NCBI GenBank assembly: GCA_002425415.1
Contig: DIMG01000016.1
Span: 62,001 to 126,000, forward strand
Source of the DNA: Micavibrio sp. UBA5572
GTDB taxonomy: Bacteria > Pseudomonadota > Alphaproteobacteria > Micavibrionales > Micavibrionaceae
DNA length: 64,000 nt
Direction of reading: 5' to 3'
Part shown: in pieces, positions 26,389 to 35,297 of the stretch
How positions within the stretch are numbered: position 1 is the stretch's first letter
How the letters are laid out: each line of letters starts with the position of its first letter
Program-made: the position numbers and the translations under genes
The notes under the pieces: generated by a model
Database searches by the model: none
Told to the model about the DNA's origin: nothing
What the model saw: the letters and a program-made list of their open reading frames with translations, nothing else

Positions 26389-28743
26389 TTATTTCTGAAG
26401 GACTTCTTTGACCTTGGCCGCGAGTTCTTTGAGCGAGAAAGGTTTGGGAAGAAAATAGATATGCTCCCCCAGTGTATCTTTGAGTTTTTCTTCTGTGTAT
26501 CCCGAAATGAAAATGATTTTTAAATCAGGCATTTTTTGTTTGATTTCTTTGGCGAGGGTCGGCCCATCTTTTCCAGGCATCATGACATCGGTAATCAGCA
26601 GGTCGATCGGTCTGTCAAGAGAGTTGAATACATCCAGACCGGATTCCCCATTTTCTGCGGTTAAAACTTCGTATCCTTTATTGGTCAGGGCGCGGGTTGA
26701 AAAGGTTCTGACCGCGTCTTCGTCCTCGACCAATAAGATGCGTGCCGATCCAGTCAGATCACCGGATAGGTCTTCGGTTTGTGGTTTGGGGTCTTCTTGT
26801 TTTATTTCGCTGTCTTCAACACAAGGAAGATACACAGAAAATTTTGTACCATTGTTGATGGAGCTGTCTACGCCCAGATATCCCCCTGTTTGGCGGATGA
26901 TTCCGTGAACTGTTGCCAGTCCCAGACCTGTTCCTTTGCCGACATCTTTGGTGGTGAAGAATGGTTCGAAAATTCTTTCTAAAATTTCAGGAGGAATTCC
27001 AGTTCCTGAATCGGCTATTTCTATTTTAACCCATTGACCAATCGGCATCATATCCTGACCGAAAGTCAAGGGTTCTGTGTTTTGAAGATGGGATGTTGTG
27101 ATGGTTAATAACCCACCATTCGGCATGGCATCGCGGGCATTGACCGCCATGTTGACAAAAACCTGTTCCATCTGACCGCTATCGACTTTTACCAATCCCA
27201 GATCATTGCCATGAATAAGTTGGAGTTCGATATTGACTCCGATCAGGCGACGCAAAAGATGTGCGACTTCGGTCAGAATATCGGTGATGTCCTGAATTTG
27301 TGGCCGTAAAGTTTGTTGGCGGGAAAAGGCCAGTAATTGACGAACCAGATTAGCTGCACGATTCGAATTCTGTTTGATCTGCTGGATGTCGCCGAAAGAG
27401 GGATCTCCGGGTTTGTGACGTAATAAAAGCAGGTCACAGAAACCGATAATTGCAGTAAGAAGGTTGTTGAAATCGTGTGCTATTCCCCCTGCCAATTGCC
27501 CAACAGCCTGCATTTTTTGCGATTGGATAAATTGGTTTTCAAGATTCTTTTGTTGGGTCAGGTCAAGAAAGTGAATTGCAATGTTATGTCCTTCGGAGAA
27601 ATGCCGTGCGTACATGTGGCAAGGAAGAGGTTTGTTTTGGTTCATCATCCACAGCCGGATTTCGATAGGGTCAGAGAGCATTTCACCTTCCCTGATGCGA
27701 TTGATGGTTTCTTTGGCCAGAGTCCAGTCTGCGTAGTCGATTATCTCGGAAAAAGGTAATCTGTGAATTTCAGCATGTTTCTTTTCGATCATTCTGGCCA
27801 GTTGAATGTTGCAATCTTTTACTTGACCATCTTGGTCTATAATTGCAATTCCAATGGGGGCTTCTTCGAAAAACTGGCGGAATCGATCTTCAGAATCCTG
27901 CAAGGCTTGATGAATGGCTTTTTCTGCAGTCAGGTCGTTGACAACGGCGCGGGTTCTAATCTTTCCATCATCCTGATGAACAACTGTTTGAGTGATCGAG
28001 GCTAAAAATTCGCGCCCGTTTTTTGATTTCATTTTTAATTCAGAAAATTGACGAACGCCTCCATTTTCTTTGATATCGAATGGCGATGCATTTTCGGGAA
28101 TGTCGACAAGATAGTCATGAAGTGTTTTGTGAGACAGTAATCTTTCTACGTCTTCTCCCACCCATCTTGCAAAAGTGGCGTTTACAAACTCAAATTGTCC
28201 CGTTTCATTAACCGAGAAAAAGCCAACAGGGGCATTGTCTGTATAGTCGATGAGCTTTTCATGTTCGGCGATCAGGTTCTCTTGTTGTTTGTGTTCCCAT
28301 GTGATGTTGTCGAATCTCCAGTGGATATAGTCTTTCAATCCACTGACTGGTTCTGCTGTGACGGTGTACCAATCTGTTTGATTGTTGGTGTTACAGGCAA
28401 TGTCAAATTTTTCGGTTTGGCCGTTTAGTGCTGATTTTTTCAGGTCTGAAAATTTCTGAATGGTTTCAGGGGATTGTCCGAATTTTTGTATAATCGCGCT
28501 TATTGATGGGGTGTTTTCTATCGCACATAATTCATCGAATTTGGAATTTCCAAGAATTAATTTATCATCTTTGTCCGATATTGCGCGGGCGCTGCGTGAA
28601 ATTTCAAGAATTTCAAGGAGCATGCAGTGCTCTTTGCTTTTGCCAAAGGTCAGAAAGTTGAACGGGTTGAATCTGGATGATGCAAATCGCCCTTTTGTTT
28701 TGGTTTTGGTGCTGTTGTCAGGTGGAACGGGTGAATGATTCAT
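26389..28743 (-). CDS. cckA: Cell-cycle hybrid histidine kinase CckA
   Basis: The 784-residue protein has several PAS-type sensor regions (about residues 40-400), a HisKA domain with [18 protein letters not shown] (His near 423) followed by [20 protein letters not shown], an HATPase domain ([34 protein letters not shown]) and a C-terminal receiver ([15 protein letters not shown], phosphorylated Asp in [13 protein letters not shown]). The HisKA sequence is the hallmark of CckA, which passes phosphate through ChpT to CtrA. Unlike Caulobacter CckA no N-terminal membrane helix is visible, the first 40 residues are polar and basic. It lies 48 bp downstream of flhB. Confidence 0.9.
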   Translation of the reverse strand: MNHSPVPPDNSTKTKTKGRFASSRFNPFNFLTFGKSKEHCMLLEILEISRSARAISDKDDKLILGNSKFDELCAIENTPSISAIIQKFGQSPETIQKFSDLKKSALNGQTEKFDIACNTNNQTDWYTVTAEPVSGLKDYIHWRFDNITWEHKQQENLIAEHEKLIDYTDNAPVGFFSVNETGQFEFVNATFARWVGEDVERLLSHKTLHDYLVDIPENASPFDIKENGGVRQFSELKMKSKNGREFLASITQTVVHQDDGKIRTRAVVNDLTAEKAIHQALQDSEDRFRQFFEEAPIGIAIIDQDGQVKDCNIQLARMIEKKHAEIHRLPFSEIIDYADWTLAKETINRIREGEMLSDPIEIRLWMMNQNKPLPCHMYARHFSEGHNIAIHFLDLTQQKNLENQFIQSQKMQAVGQLAGGIAHDFNNLLTAIIGFCDLLLLRHKPGDPSFGDIQQIKQNSNRAANLVRQLLAFSRQQTLRPQIQDITDILTEVAHLLRRLIGVNIELQLIHGNDLGLVKVDSGQMEQVFVNMAVNARDAMPNGGLLTITTSHLQNTEPLTFGQDMMPIGQWVKIEIADSGTGIPPEILERIFEPFFTTKDVGKGTGLGLATVHGIIRQTGGYLGVDSSINNGTKFSVYLPCVEDSEIKQEDPKPQTEDLSGDLTGSARILLVEDEDAVRTFSTRALTNKGYEVLTAENGESGLDVFNSLDRPIDLLITDVMMPGKDGPTLAKEIKQKMPDLKIIFISGYTEEKLKDTLGEHIYFLPKPFSLKELAAKVKEVLQK

Positions 28744-28791
28744 AAGTCTAGAATGGCAGAAAAAGGTATGAAAATAAAGCGTATCAAGCAG

Positions 28792-29871
28792 TTATTTGAT
28801 TTTGCCTTTCTTTTTATACACAAAGGAAATGATCTCGGCCACTGCCTTATACAGTTCTTCGGGAATGGGTTGATCCAGCTCAACCGTGTCGTACAAGGTT
28901 CTGGCCAAAGGCGGGTTTTCAAACAGAATAATATCGTTTTCGGTCGCAACAGACCTAATTCTTAGTGCAATTTCATCGATTCCTTTGGCAATCACTATAG
29001 GCGCGTCCGAAATGTCGGTGTCATATTGTAAGGCGACCGAGAAATGTGTTGGGTTGGTGATAACGACATCCGCCTTGGGGACGTTTTGCATCATTCTTTG
29101 ACGTGCCCGTTCCATACGGATTTGTTTCAGTTTCCCTTTGACGAACGGATCCCCTTCGGTTTGCTTGTACTCGTCTTTTATTTCTTGCTTGGTCATCCGC
29201 ATTTGTTTTCCAAATTCCCATTTCTGAAACAAAAGGTCGGCAAGGGCTATGGCGAGAAGAGCGACCAAAATGCCCGTCATCATGCGGATAGCGAGTGATT
29301 TTATTTCATGGAGTATATTGGTTGGTGCGAGTTCAATCGAATGCTCTGCTCCGCTCATATACGGGTAAACCATGATAAATCCCACCAATCCGACCGTTGA
29401 TATTTTTAGGATGCCTTTGACAAATTCTGCAATTGATTTGAGGGAGAAAAGGCGACCAAACCCTTTTATAATTGATAATTTTGAAAGATCAGGTTTTAAA
29501 ACTTCCGGTGCGATCAGAGGGCCTACTTGCATCAAAGGCCCTACTATGGCAGCTACCAATAAGGCCAAAAACACTAAAAATGTTGCCGATAATCCATGGC
29601 GAGCTGTTTCTGTCAGGATCATTCCGATTGAGCCTGGTGTTCCGGACATGGTGTGTGCTTGTGCCAAAAAATCTCTTAAAAAATCGGTTAGATCCGCGAA
29701 CATGACGGGGGTTGCCGTTCCAATCAAAAGAGTGGCGGCCAGAAGCATAATCCATGTGTTCAGATCACGCGATTGTGCGACCTGCCCACGCTTTCGCGCA
29801 TCTTCAAGTTTCTTGGGGGTGGCGTCTTCTGTTTTTGACGCTTCGTCTGGTTTGTCATCACCGTCTGCCAT
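28792..29871 (-). CDS. flhB: Flagellar export protein FlhB
   Basis: FlhB of 359 residues with the N-terminal KTEDATPKKLEDARKRGQVAQS, four membrane helices, and the self-cleaving site NPTH in VVITNPTHFSVALQYD (near residue 271). FlhB sits in the inner membrane at the export gate and switches the flagellar type III system from hook to filament substrates. SctU of virulence secretion shares these features, but the N-terminus and the alphaproteobacterial neighbour cckA speak for FlhB. No other flagellar gene is in the window. Confidence 0.93.
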   Translation of the reverse strand: MADGDDKPDEASKTEDATPKKLEDARKRGQVAQSRDLNTWIMLLAATLLIGTATPVMFADLTDFLRDFLAQAHTMSGTPGSIGMILTETARHGLSATFLVFLALLVAAIVGPLMQVGPLIAPEVLKPDLSKLSIIKGFGRLFSLKSIAEFVKGILKISTVGLVGFIMVYPYMSGAEHSIELAPTNILHEIKSLAIRMMTGILVALLAIALADLLFQKWEFGKQMRMTKQEIKDEYKQTEGDPFVKGKLKQIRMERARQRMMQNVPKADVVITNPTHFSVALQYDTDISDAPIVIAKGIDEIALRIRSVATENDIILFENPPLARTLYDTVELDQPIPEELYKAVAEIISFVYKKKGKIK

Positions 29872-29926
29872 TCTTTAAGTATGACAGTTTTTGATGATCC
29901 ATCCAAGGGGACAATATGGAAGTCAT

Positions 29927-29955
29927 AAAAAACCCCTTCAGTCGGAAGGGGTTTT
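29927..29955 (-). terminator. Terminator after the HTH coiled-coil gene
   Basis: Arms AAAACCCCTTC (29929-29939) and GAAGGGGTTTT (29945-29955). Read on the minus strand the stem runs into TTTTTT. It lies 21 bp after the HTH gene stop and separates it from flhB. Confidence 0.9.
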
Positions 29956-29975
29956 GGATGGGGGTTGCGTTGTGA

Positions 29976-30548
29976 CTATGCTGCGCGGAGCTTATTGATT
30001 TTATCCACGATTTTTGACCAGATTGGTACAGGGGAGTCGCCCCCCTGGTATTCAGACGCGGAAGCCGCATTTTCATTTTGCGCTTGCATCCGTTTCATCC
30101 GCTCTTCCATTTGGCGTTGGCGGGCTGCGCGTTCGCGGGCTTCACGATCACGCATTTCCTGTTTCAGATCTTCCGCTTGTTTTTGGGATGTCTGGTTGGT
30201 TATCATGAGTTGTTGAGCTTGTTTTTGCCATTGATCGCGCTGATCTTTCATATCGGTCAATTGGACTTCTGTCATATGAAGCTGATCTTCCAGAGAGCGG
30301 CAACGCATTTTAACGCGTTCCATTTCCAGCATATCCTGAGCGCGTTGTAATTCTGCGCGAACCGTTGCTTCTATATCAACTTTTGGAGGAAAGTTTCCGT
30401 ATACGCGCTCAAGTTCGGATGTATCAATTTCTTTGTCTCCAGCATCATTCATGCTGTATGACAAGCGACCTGATTTCAACGCACGTTGAATTGTTGATTT
30501 TGACTTTCCGGTTAGCTCAGATGCTTGCGTAACACTCACTTTGGCCAT
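29976..30548 (-). CDS. HTH coiled-coil DNA-binding protein
   Basis: The 190-residue protein has an N-terminal excisionase/MerR-like helix-turn-helix (VSVTQASELTGKSKSTIQRA, then LKSGRLSYSMNDAGDKEID), followed by a long charged coiled coil (about residues 60-155, with heptad Leu/Met and many Gln, Glu and Arg) and a short C-terminal helix (PIWSKIVDKINKL). The design resembles KfrA-type and other plasmid-associated DNA-binding proteins, though here it is a chromosomal single gene with its own terminator. Target and role are unknown. Confidence 0.7.
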   Translation of the reverse strand: MAKVSVTQASELTGKSKSTIQRALKSGRLSYSMNDAGDKEIDTSELERVYGNFPPKVDIEATVRAELQRAQDMLEMERVKMRCRSLEDQLHMTEVQLTDMKDQRDQWQKQAQQLMITNQTSQKQAEDLKQEMRDREARERAARQRQMEERMKRMQAQNENAASASEYQGGDSPVPIWSKIVDKINKLRAA

Positions 30549-30685
30549 GAAATACCCCCTTGGTATGGTTCGGCAACAAAACTTTATTTTGGAATGATTG
30601 ATGAGTTAGCACATTCCAAACTTCTATTTCAAGTTTTCCCGACTTTAGGAGGATAAATAATTGTGTATTATTAACTTTTGAAAGA

Positions 30686-31435
30686 TTAGGCCGCTGACTT
30701 TTCAAGATGTTGAGCCAGTAAAGCAGTCAATTTCTGCCATTGAGAGCCCGAGAAGAGGTGGGCGTAAATGAATGGAAGCCAGCCATTTTTACGAAATTCC
30801 ATAAATGTGGCATCATCCAGTTCCATCAATTTGGCTTCGTCAATAATTCTGAACCCCGAAAAATTGATTTTTTTACCGTTTGGAGCCATTATTTCTGCTG
30901 ATCTTTCTACCAGAAGACCCGCTTTGTCCAAAGCTTGGCCAAAAGCTGTCGTTTGGTGGGCGGCTGCGTGATAGGATTTGCAGAATTCCAGTGCGTTCTT
31001 TGATAAAGCTGACGCTGTTCCATCTTCCTCGAAGAAACGTTGATCTCCACCTTCTTCTATAACCGATTTATCCGTATCAACGCATAAAACCAGTTGGTCG
31101 TTTTGGGGGTTTTCTGAAAAAATGAACGGGTAACGGCGAATATAAGATGGAATATAGCACAAAGGTTCCCAGTTTCCTTTTTCGTCGATAAACAGATTTT
31201 CGTTGTCGCGCAGGCCAAGAATGGCAACAGGGGTTGCGTTTGCGTCCTGACTAAAGGCAATCGGGTAGGAATGGCAGATTTGGGGCATTTCAATCATAGT
31301 GACCGGTACAGCATTGATTTTTCTTGTAAAATCAAGACCAAAACTTTTTTTGAGAGCCAGAGTTTTATGTTTGGATGAGTCCAAAGGTTCAGGTTTTTTG
31401 TAGAAAAGGGGCATAGTGGAGTTGGTCTGTGTCAT
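30686..31435 (-). CDS. SapC family protein
   Basis: The 249-residue protein carries the SapC pattern: an N-terminal FGLDFTRKINAVPVTMIEM, then HSYPIAFSQDANATPVAILG, NLFIDEKGNWEPLCYIPSYIRRYPFIF and a C-terminal part. SapC was named for S-layer secretion in Campylobacter, and in Alphaproteobacteria the protein is common next to many different genes, so transport of an S-layer is not shown here. It is soluble without signal peptide. No S-layer or type I secretion genes are nearby. Confidence 0.8.
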   Translation of the reverse strand: MTQTNSTMPLFYKKPEPLDSSKHKTLALKKSFGLDFTRKINAVPVTMIEMPQICHSYPIAFSQDANATPVAILGLRDNENLFIDEKGNWEPLCYIPSYIRRYPFIFSENPQNDQLVLCVDTDKSVIEEGGDQRFFEEDGTASALSKNALEFCKSYHAAAHQTTAFGQALDKAGLLVERSAEIMAPNGKKINFSGFRIIDEAKLMELDDATFMEFRKNGWLPFIYAHLFSGSQWQKLTALLAQHLEKSAA

Positions 31436-31542
31436 GATTTTATCGCAATGTTTGATCTATGTGTTGGTCTATCTATGTTGCTTCAGTTTATCGGGCTTCC
31501 TGATTCAGGGAAAGAGGCAAATTCCTTTTTTCCGCAAGCCGG

Positions 31543-32277
31543 TTAAAAGTCCAGATCTATTCCTTCAGACGTGTCTTTTTCGAGTGTATTTAAGTCAATA
31601 TTTTGTCTGGTGCGAATGTTTGTCTGGTGGTTGAGGGCTTCCCCTTCATCTTCCAAGACCATTTCAATGGAGCGGGGCAGGACTGTAATGGTGAATTTAG
31701 GCCCCTTTAGCCAATTTACATAAGATAAACATTGGATTTGGTTGCGTTGATATTCCGAGATGCAGTTTTGGTTATATTTCATCTTGTTGTCGGGGCTATA
31801 TTGGAGCACGACTTTTAGATTGGATAATTCCGTGTTTGTCGGTTCGCCGTATTTTTCAATCAGTTTTGTTGTCAGTGTTTGTACATTTTGGTTTTGGTCG
31901 AATTTTCTGGTGTATTCGATCGCATAGATTTTAAGAATATTGGTGTCAAAGGTTCTGTATCTATACAGCGTAATGGAATCGTCCTTGCCTTGTTTGAAAG
32001 GAAAGCCTGTTGTTTCAATCGTCTCTGGCGGTATGCTGCCAGAACGTGACCAACCACCCGTCCAGCCGTCTTTGGCGATGATGCTTATGGCTTCTTCTTC
32101 GGGCATGTGCAGTTTGAAATCCGCGATGGATAGCACTTCAAAAAATTTATTTTTGTATTCTGGGCCATCTGTTTTGTGAGAGTTGAAAGGATTGCTATAG
32201 CCTCGTGCATTGGCGGTGTGCGTTGGCCACGCGCCCAGTAATGATATGCAGAATGTGGCTATATAGAAAAATTTCAT
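31543..32277 (-). CDS. Hypothetical periplasmic protein
   Basis: A 244-residue protein with a clear signal peptide (MKFFYIATFCISLLGAWP, cleavage after ANA). The mature part has a domain starting FKLHMPEEEAISIIAKDGW, similar in style to helix-strand pairs that follow a conserved 'glycine-tryptophan' turn, and two Cys that may form a disulfide (NCISEYQRNQIQC). I do not recognise the family. ATG at 32277 is preferred over 32289 because GGGAAGA lies right before it. A CtrA-type box lies 43 bp upstream of this start. Confidence 0.6.
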   Translation of the reverse strand: MKFFYIATFCISLLGAWPTHTANARGYSNPFNSHKTDGPEYKNKFFEVLSIADFKLHMPEEEAISIIAKDGWTGGWSRSGSIPPETIETTGFPFKQGKDDSITLYRYRTFDTNILKIYAIEYTRKFDQNQNVQTLTTKLIEKYGEPTNTELSNLKVVLQYSPDNKMKYNQNCISEYQRNQIQCLSYVNWLKGPKFTITVLPRSIEMVLEDEGEALNHQTNIRTRQNIDLNTLEKDTSEGIDLDF

Positions 32278-32319
32278 ATTTCTTCCCATTTTCTAAAAAA
32301 CCAAGATAACACGTGCGAT

Positions 32320-32334
32320 TTAACAAGGATTTAA
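32320..32334 (-). promoter_or_regulatory. Candidate CtrA box
   Basis: TTAA-CAAGGAT-TTAA (on the minus strand TTAA-ATCCTTG-TTAA) has the exact CtrA spacing and lies 43-57 bp upstream of the periplasmic-protein start at 32277. Confidence 0.45.
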
Positions 32335-32374
32335 AGAATTCTCAATGTCTGCGATTGACATATTTCAAAAATGA

Positions 32375-33958
32375 TTATTCCATCATGTAAAATTTTGCCA
32401 GTTTTTTGGTTGATATATCCATATCATCATGAATGATTCTTGCTTCCAGCATGGTTTTAATGGGTTTTGCCAGAATTTTTCCCAATTCGACACCTGGTTG
32501 GTCAAAAGAGTTCAAATTCCAGATGACGCCTTGGACAAACACTTTATGTTCGTAAGCTGCAATCAGTGAGCCTAGAGCGTATGGCGTAAGCTCTCTCATG
32601 ATAATAGAGGTTGTCGGGCGGTTGCCAGTGAATATTCTGGATGAGTCTCCGTCTGCTTCTTCCAATGTTTGTCCGATGGCGAGTGCTCGGGTTTGTGCCA
32701 GAAAGTTGGCGGTTAGGGATGTATGGTTTTGTTCCAGTTGATGTGCCGGTTTTTTACACAAAATAAAATCAGCAGGGACGGGCGTCGGGGATTGATGAAC
32801 CCATTGCATGAAAGAATGTTGGCTGTCTGTTCCGGGTTCTCCAAAAATAATCGGTCCTGTTGCGTAGTCGACATGATGACCGTTACGGTCGATGGCTTTG
32901 CCGTTGGATTCCATATCCATTTGTTGTGTGAATTTTGCGATTTTCCCCAAGCGGTTATCGTAAGGCAAAATCATATGTGCGGGATAGTTGTAAAAGTTCC
33001 GGTACCAAACGCCCAAAACACCCATTAAAACCGGAATGTTTTTGTTTAATGGGGTGTTTAGGAAGTGTTCATCCATTGCACGCGCTCCATTGAGCAGGGC
33101 TTTGAAGTTTTCAAAGCCAATAGCTAAAGCAATCGACAAGCCGATGGCTGACCATAAAGAATAACGACCTCCGACCCATTCGCGGAACTGGAACATATTA
33201 TCTTTTTGGATGCCGAATGTTTCAACGGCAGCTGCATTCGTTGACACGGCAACAAAATGTTGGGCGACTGATGATTTTGGAGCTGTTTGTAAAAGCCATT
33301 GTTTTGCAACACCGGCATTCATCATGGTTTCTTCGGTTGTAAATGTTTTGGAGGCAATAATAAAAAGAGTTGTTTCAGGCGAAAGAGGTTCCAGTGTTTT
33401 CGAGATGTCTTGACCATCAACATTTGATACGAAGTGGACTTTTGCCCCTGAACAAAAATCTTGCAGCGCATCCACAACATAGCGGGGACCCAGATCGGAT
33501 CCACCAATTCCGATATTGACAATGTCTGTTATGCTTTTTCCGGTGTATCCTGTGTGTATTCCCGATCTGACGGAATTGGTAAATTTTTCTATTTGATCCA
33601 GAACCTGATGAATGAATGGAATCACGTTTTCACCGTCAACGTTTATTATTTCCGATTTTGGTGCGCGGCAGGCGATATGGAGGACGGAGCGGTTTTCTGT
33701 GTTGTTTATTTTTTCACCAGAAAACATTTTTTTTCGCATGGTTTCGACGCCTGACTCTTTGGCAAGGTCAGTTAAAAGGGCAATGGTTTCGGGTGTTACC
33801 AGGTGTTTGGAAAAGTCAAACAGGGTGTCTTCCATTATCAATGAAAAATCTTTAAATCTGTCTTCTTTGGTCAGAGCTTCCCGTAAAGAAAAATCTCTCA
33901 TGTCCATGTGGTGCGTTTCAAGAGCTTTCCATGAAGGATATGATTTCGGGGTTTTCAT
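32375..33958 (-). CDS. pgi: Glucose-6-phosphate isomerase
   Basis: Pgi of 527 residues. Seen are the sugar-phosphate site IGIGGSDLGPRYV, the signature TLFIIASKTFTTEETM, the catalytic Glu region GGRYSLWSAIGL, and the C-terminal QGVIWNLNSFDQPGVELGK. It interconverts glucose-6-phosphate and fructose-6-phosphate in glycolysis and gluconeogenesis. A GTG codon six bases upstream (33964) could be the start; ATG at 33958 is chosen. It follows rnd by 34 bp on the same strand. Confidence 0.97.
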   Translation of the reverse strand: MKTPKSYPSWKALETHHMDMRDFSLREALTKEDRFKDFSLIMEDTLFDFSKHLVTPETIALLTDLAKESGVETMRKKMFSGEKINNTENRSVLHIACRAPKSEIINVDGENVIPFIHQVLDQIEKFTNSVRSGIHTGYTGKSITDIVNIGIGGSDLGPRYVVDALQDFCSGAKVHFVSNVDGQDISKTLEPLSPETTLFIIASKTFTTEETMMNAGVAKQWLLQTAPKSSVAQHFVAVSTNAAAVETFGIQKDNMFQFREWVGGRYSLWSAIGLSIALAIGFENFKALLNGARAMDEHFLNTPLNKNIPVLMGVLGVWYRNFYNYPAHMILPYDNRLGKIAKFTQQMDMESNGKAIDRNGHHVDYATGPIIFGEPGTDSQHSFMQWVHQSPTPVPADFILCKKPAHQLEQNHTSLTANFLAQTRALAIGQTLEEADGDSSRIFTGNRPTTSIIMRELTPYALGSLIAAYEHKVFVQGVIWNLNSFDQPGVELGKILAKPIKTMLEARIIHDDMDISTKKLAKFYMME

Positions 33959-33992
33959 GGTCACAGGATCTTTCTTTAAAAATTTATATCTT

Positions 33993-35150
33993 CTATATCT
34001 TCAGTTTTTTTATTTTATTTTTGTCGATGGTGATAGCGAGTTCCCCATTCATCATCTGTTTGGCGTATTGGCCAAAAATTTCATGTCTCCAGCCTTGTGA
34101 TATCAGATTTTCCGCCGCCGGATCTTGCAAATAGGATTCAAGGTCATTTGATGAGGCTATCAGTTTTGCGGCAACATCATTTTCGGATGACTGGATGCGT
34201 AAGAGCATTTTTAGAATTTCTAAAACCGGTGCAAATTTGGCCGGAAGAGGTTTTTTGATGTCCGGCGCGGGACAGTGTGAATCCGGAATGGCCAGACCTT
34301 TGGTAATCACATCCATTACCATCTTCCCGAATTTCCCTTTCGCCATATCGGCAGAAATCCCACGGATACGAGTCAGGTCTTTTTCATTGGTCGGGCGTTG
34401 ATAGGCAAGGTCAATCAAGGTTTCGTCTTTCAAGATGCGTGATCTTGGAACATCCTTGCGGATAGCTTCTTGTTCGCGCCATGCTGCCAATTCTCGCAAT
34501 ACAGCTAAATCCCTTGGTTTTGGTGATCTGATTTTCAAGCGGTGCCATGTTTCGTATGGATCAACTTCGTATAAAGACGGGCTGGTTAACGCCGAGACTT
34601 CTTCGCTGACCCATTGGTGACGGTTTTTTTGTATCAGATGCTCTTCAAGATGCAGGTAAATGTCGACCAGATGAATAACATCGTCCAGAGCATAGGCCAG
34701 TTGCTTTTGTGAAAGTGGGCGGTGAGACCAATCGGTAAACTGGCTTGATTTATCGACTCGGATTTTGCAGATGTCTGCCACCAGAGCTTCATAGCCTGCT
34801 TGTTCGCCGTAACCGCAAACCATGGCGGCAATCTGGGTGTCGTATAGAGGGGTGGGGATTTTTCCTGATAGGGTATAGATGATTTCCAGATCTTGCCTTG
34901 CCGCATGAAAGACTTTTAAAATCTTGTCATTATTCATCAGATCCCAAACCGGAGTCAGGTCAATTTCTTCTTCGCTTGAAAGAACATCAATGGCCACTGC
35001 GTTTTTGTCCGGCCCCGAGATCTGGATCAGGCATAGTTTTGCGTAATAGGTTTTTTCCCGCAAAAACTCCGTGTCAACGGTGATAAAGGGGACGTTCGCT
35101 AGAGATTGGCAAAAAGCCTGTAATTCGGCGTTTGTGGTAATGAAAGTCAT
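33993..35150 (-). CDS. rnd: Ribonuclease D
   Basis: The 385-residue RNase D has the DEDDy exonuclease domain with FITVDTEFLREKTYYAKLCL, HAARQDLEII and LAYALDDVIHLVDIY, and a following HRDC domain (LRELAAWREQEAIRKDVPRS). It trims the 3' ends of tRNA precursors. The open frame runs much further upstream to 35396 and into aspS on the other strand; ATG at 35150 (MTFITTNAEL) gives the usual length. It is divergent from aspS. Confidence 0.93.
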   Translation of the reverse strand: MTFITTNAELQAFCQSLANVPFITVDTEFLREKTYYAKLCLIQISGPDKNAVAIDVLSSEEEIDLTPVWDLMNNDKILKVFHAARQDLEIIYTLSGKIPTPLYDTQIAAMVCGYGEQAGYEALVADICKIRVDKSSQFTDWSHRPLSQKQLAYALDDVIHLVDIYLHLEEHLIQKNRHQWVSEEVSALTSPSLYEVDPYETWHRLKIRSPKPRDLAVLRELAAWREQEAIRKDVPRSRILKDETLIDLAYQRPTNEKDLTRIRGISADMAKGKFGKMVMDVITKGLAIPDSHCPAPDIKKPLPAKFAPVLEILKMLLRIQSSENDVAAKLIASSNDLESYLQDPAAENLISQGWRHEIFGQYAKQMMNGELAITIDKNKIKKLKI

Positions 35151-35242
35151 GTCTTGTTGTTTAGCCCAGCGGGCGGGGCAATGGAATAAAAATTTTATTG
35201 ACATAACACCAAAGTGTTTAAAAAAACCATTGGAAATAAGAC

Positions 35243-35276
35243 TTTCAGCCGTTATAACAGCGGCTGAAGCATTTTT
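35243..35276 (+). terminator. Terminator-like hairpin in the aspS leader
   Basis: Arms TTCAGCCG (35244-35251) and CGGCTGAA (35261-35268) with a nine-base loop, followed by GCATTTTTAT. No upstream plus-strand gene needs termination here, since rnd points away. It ends about 20 bp before the aspS ATG, so attenuation is possible. Confidence 0.55.
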
Positions 35277-35297
35277 ATAATTGAGAGAGTTCCCTTT

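Noticed and set aside
28792..29871. SctU of a virulence type III secretion system
   Set aside because: No other secretion genes are present and the N-terminus and neighbour cckA fit flagellar FlhB.
35243..35276. T-box leader for aspS
   Set aside because: No specifier stem or T-box sequence; T-boxes are not expected in Proteobacteria.
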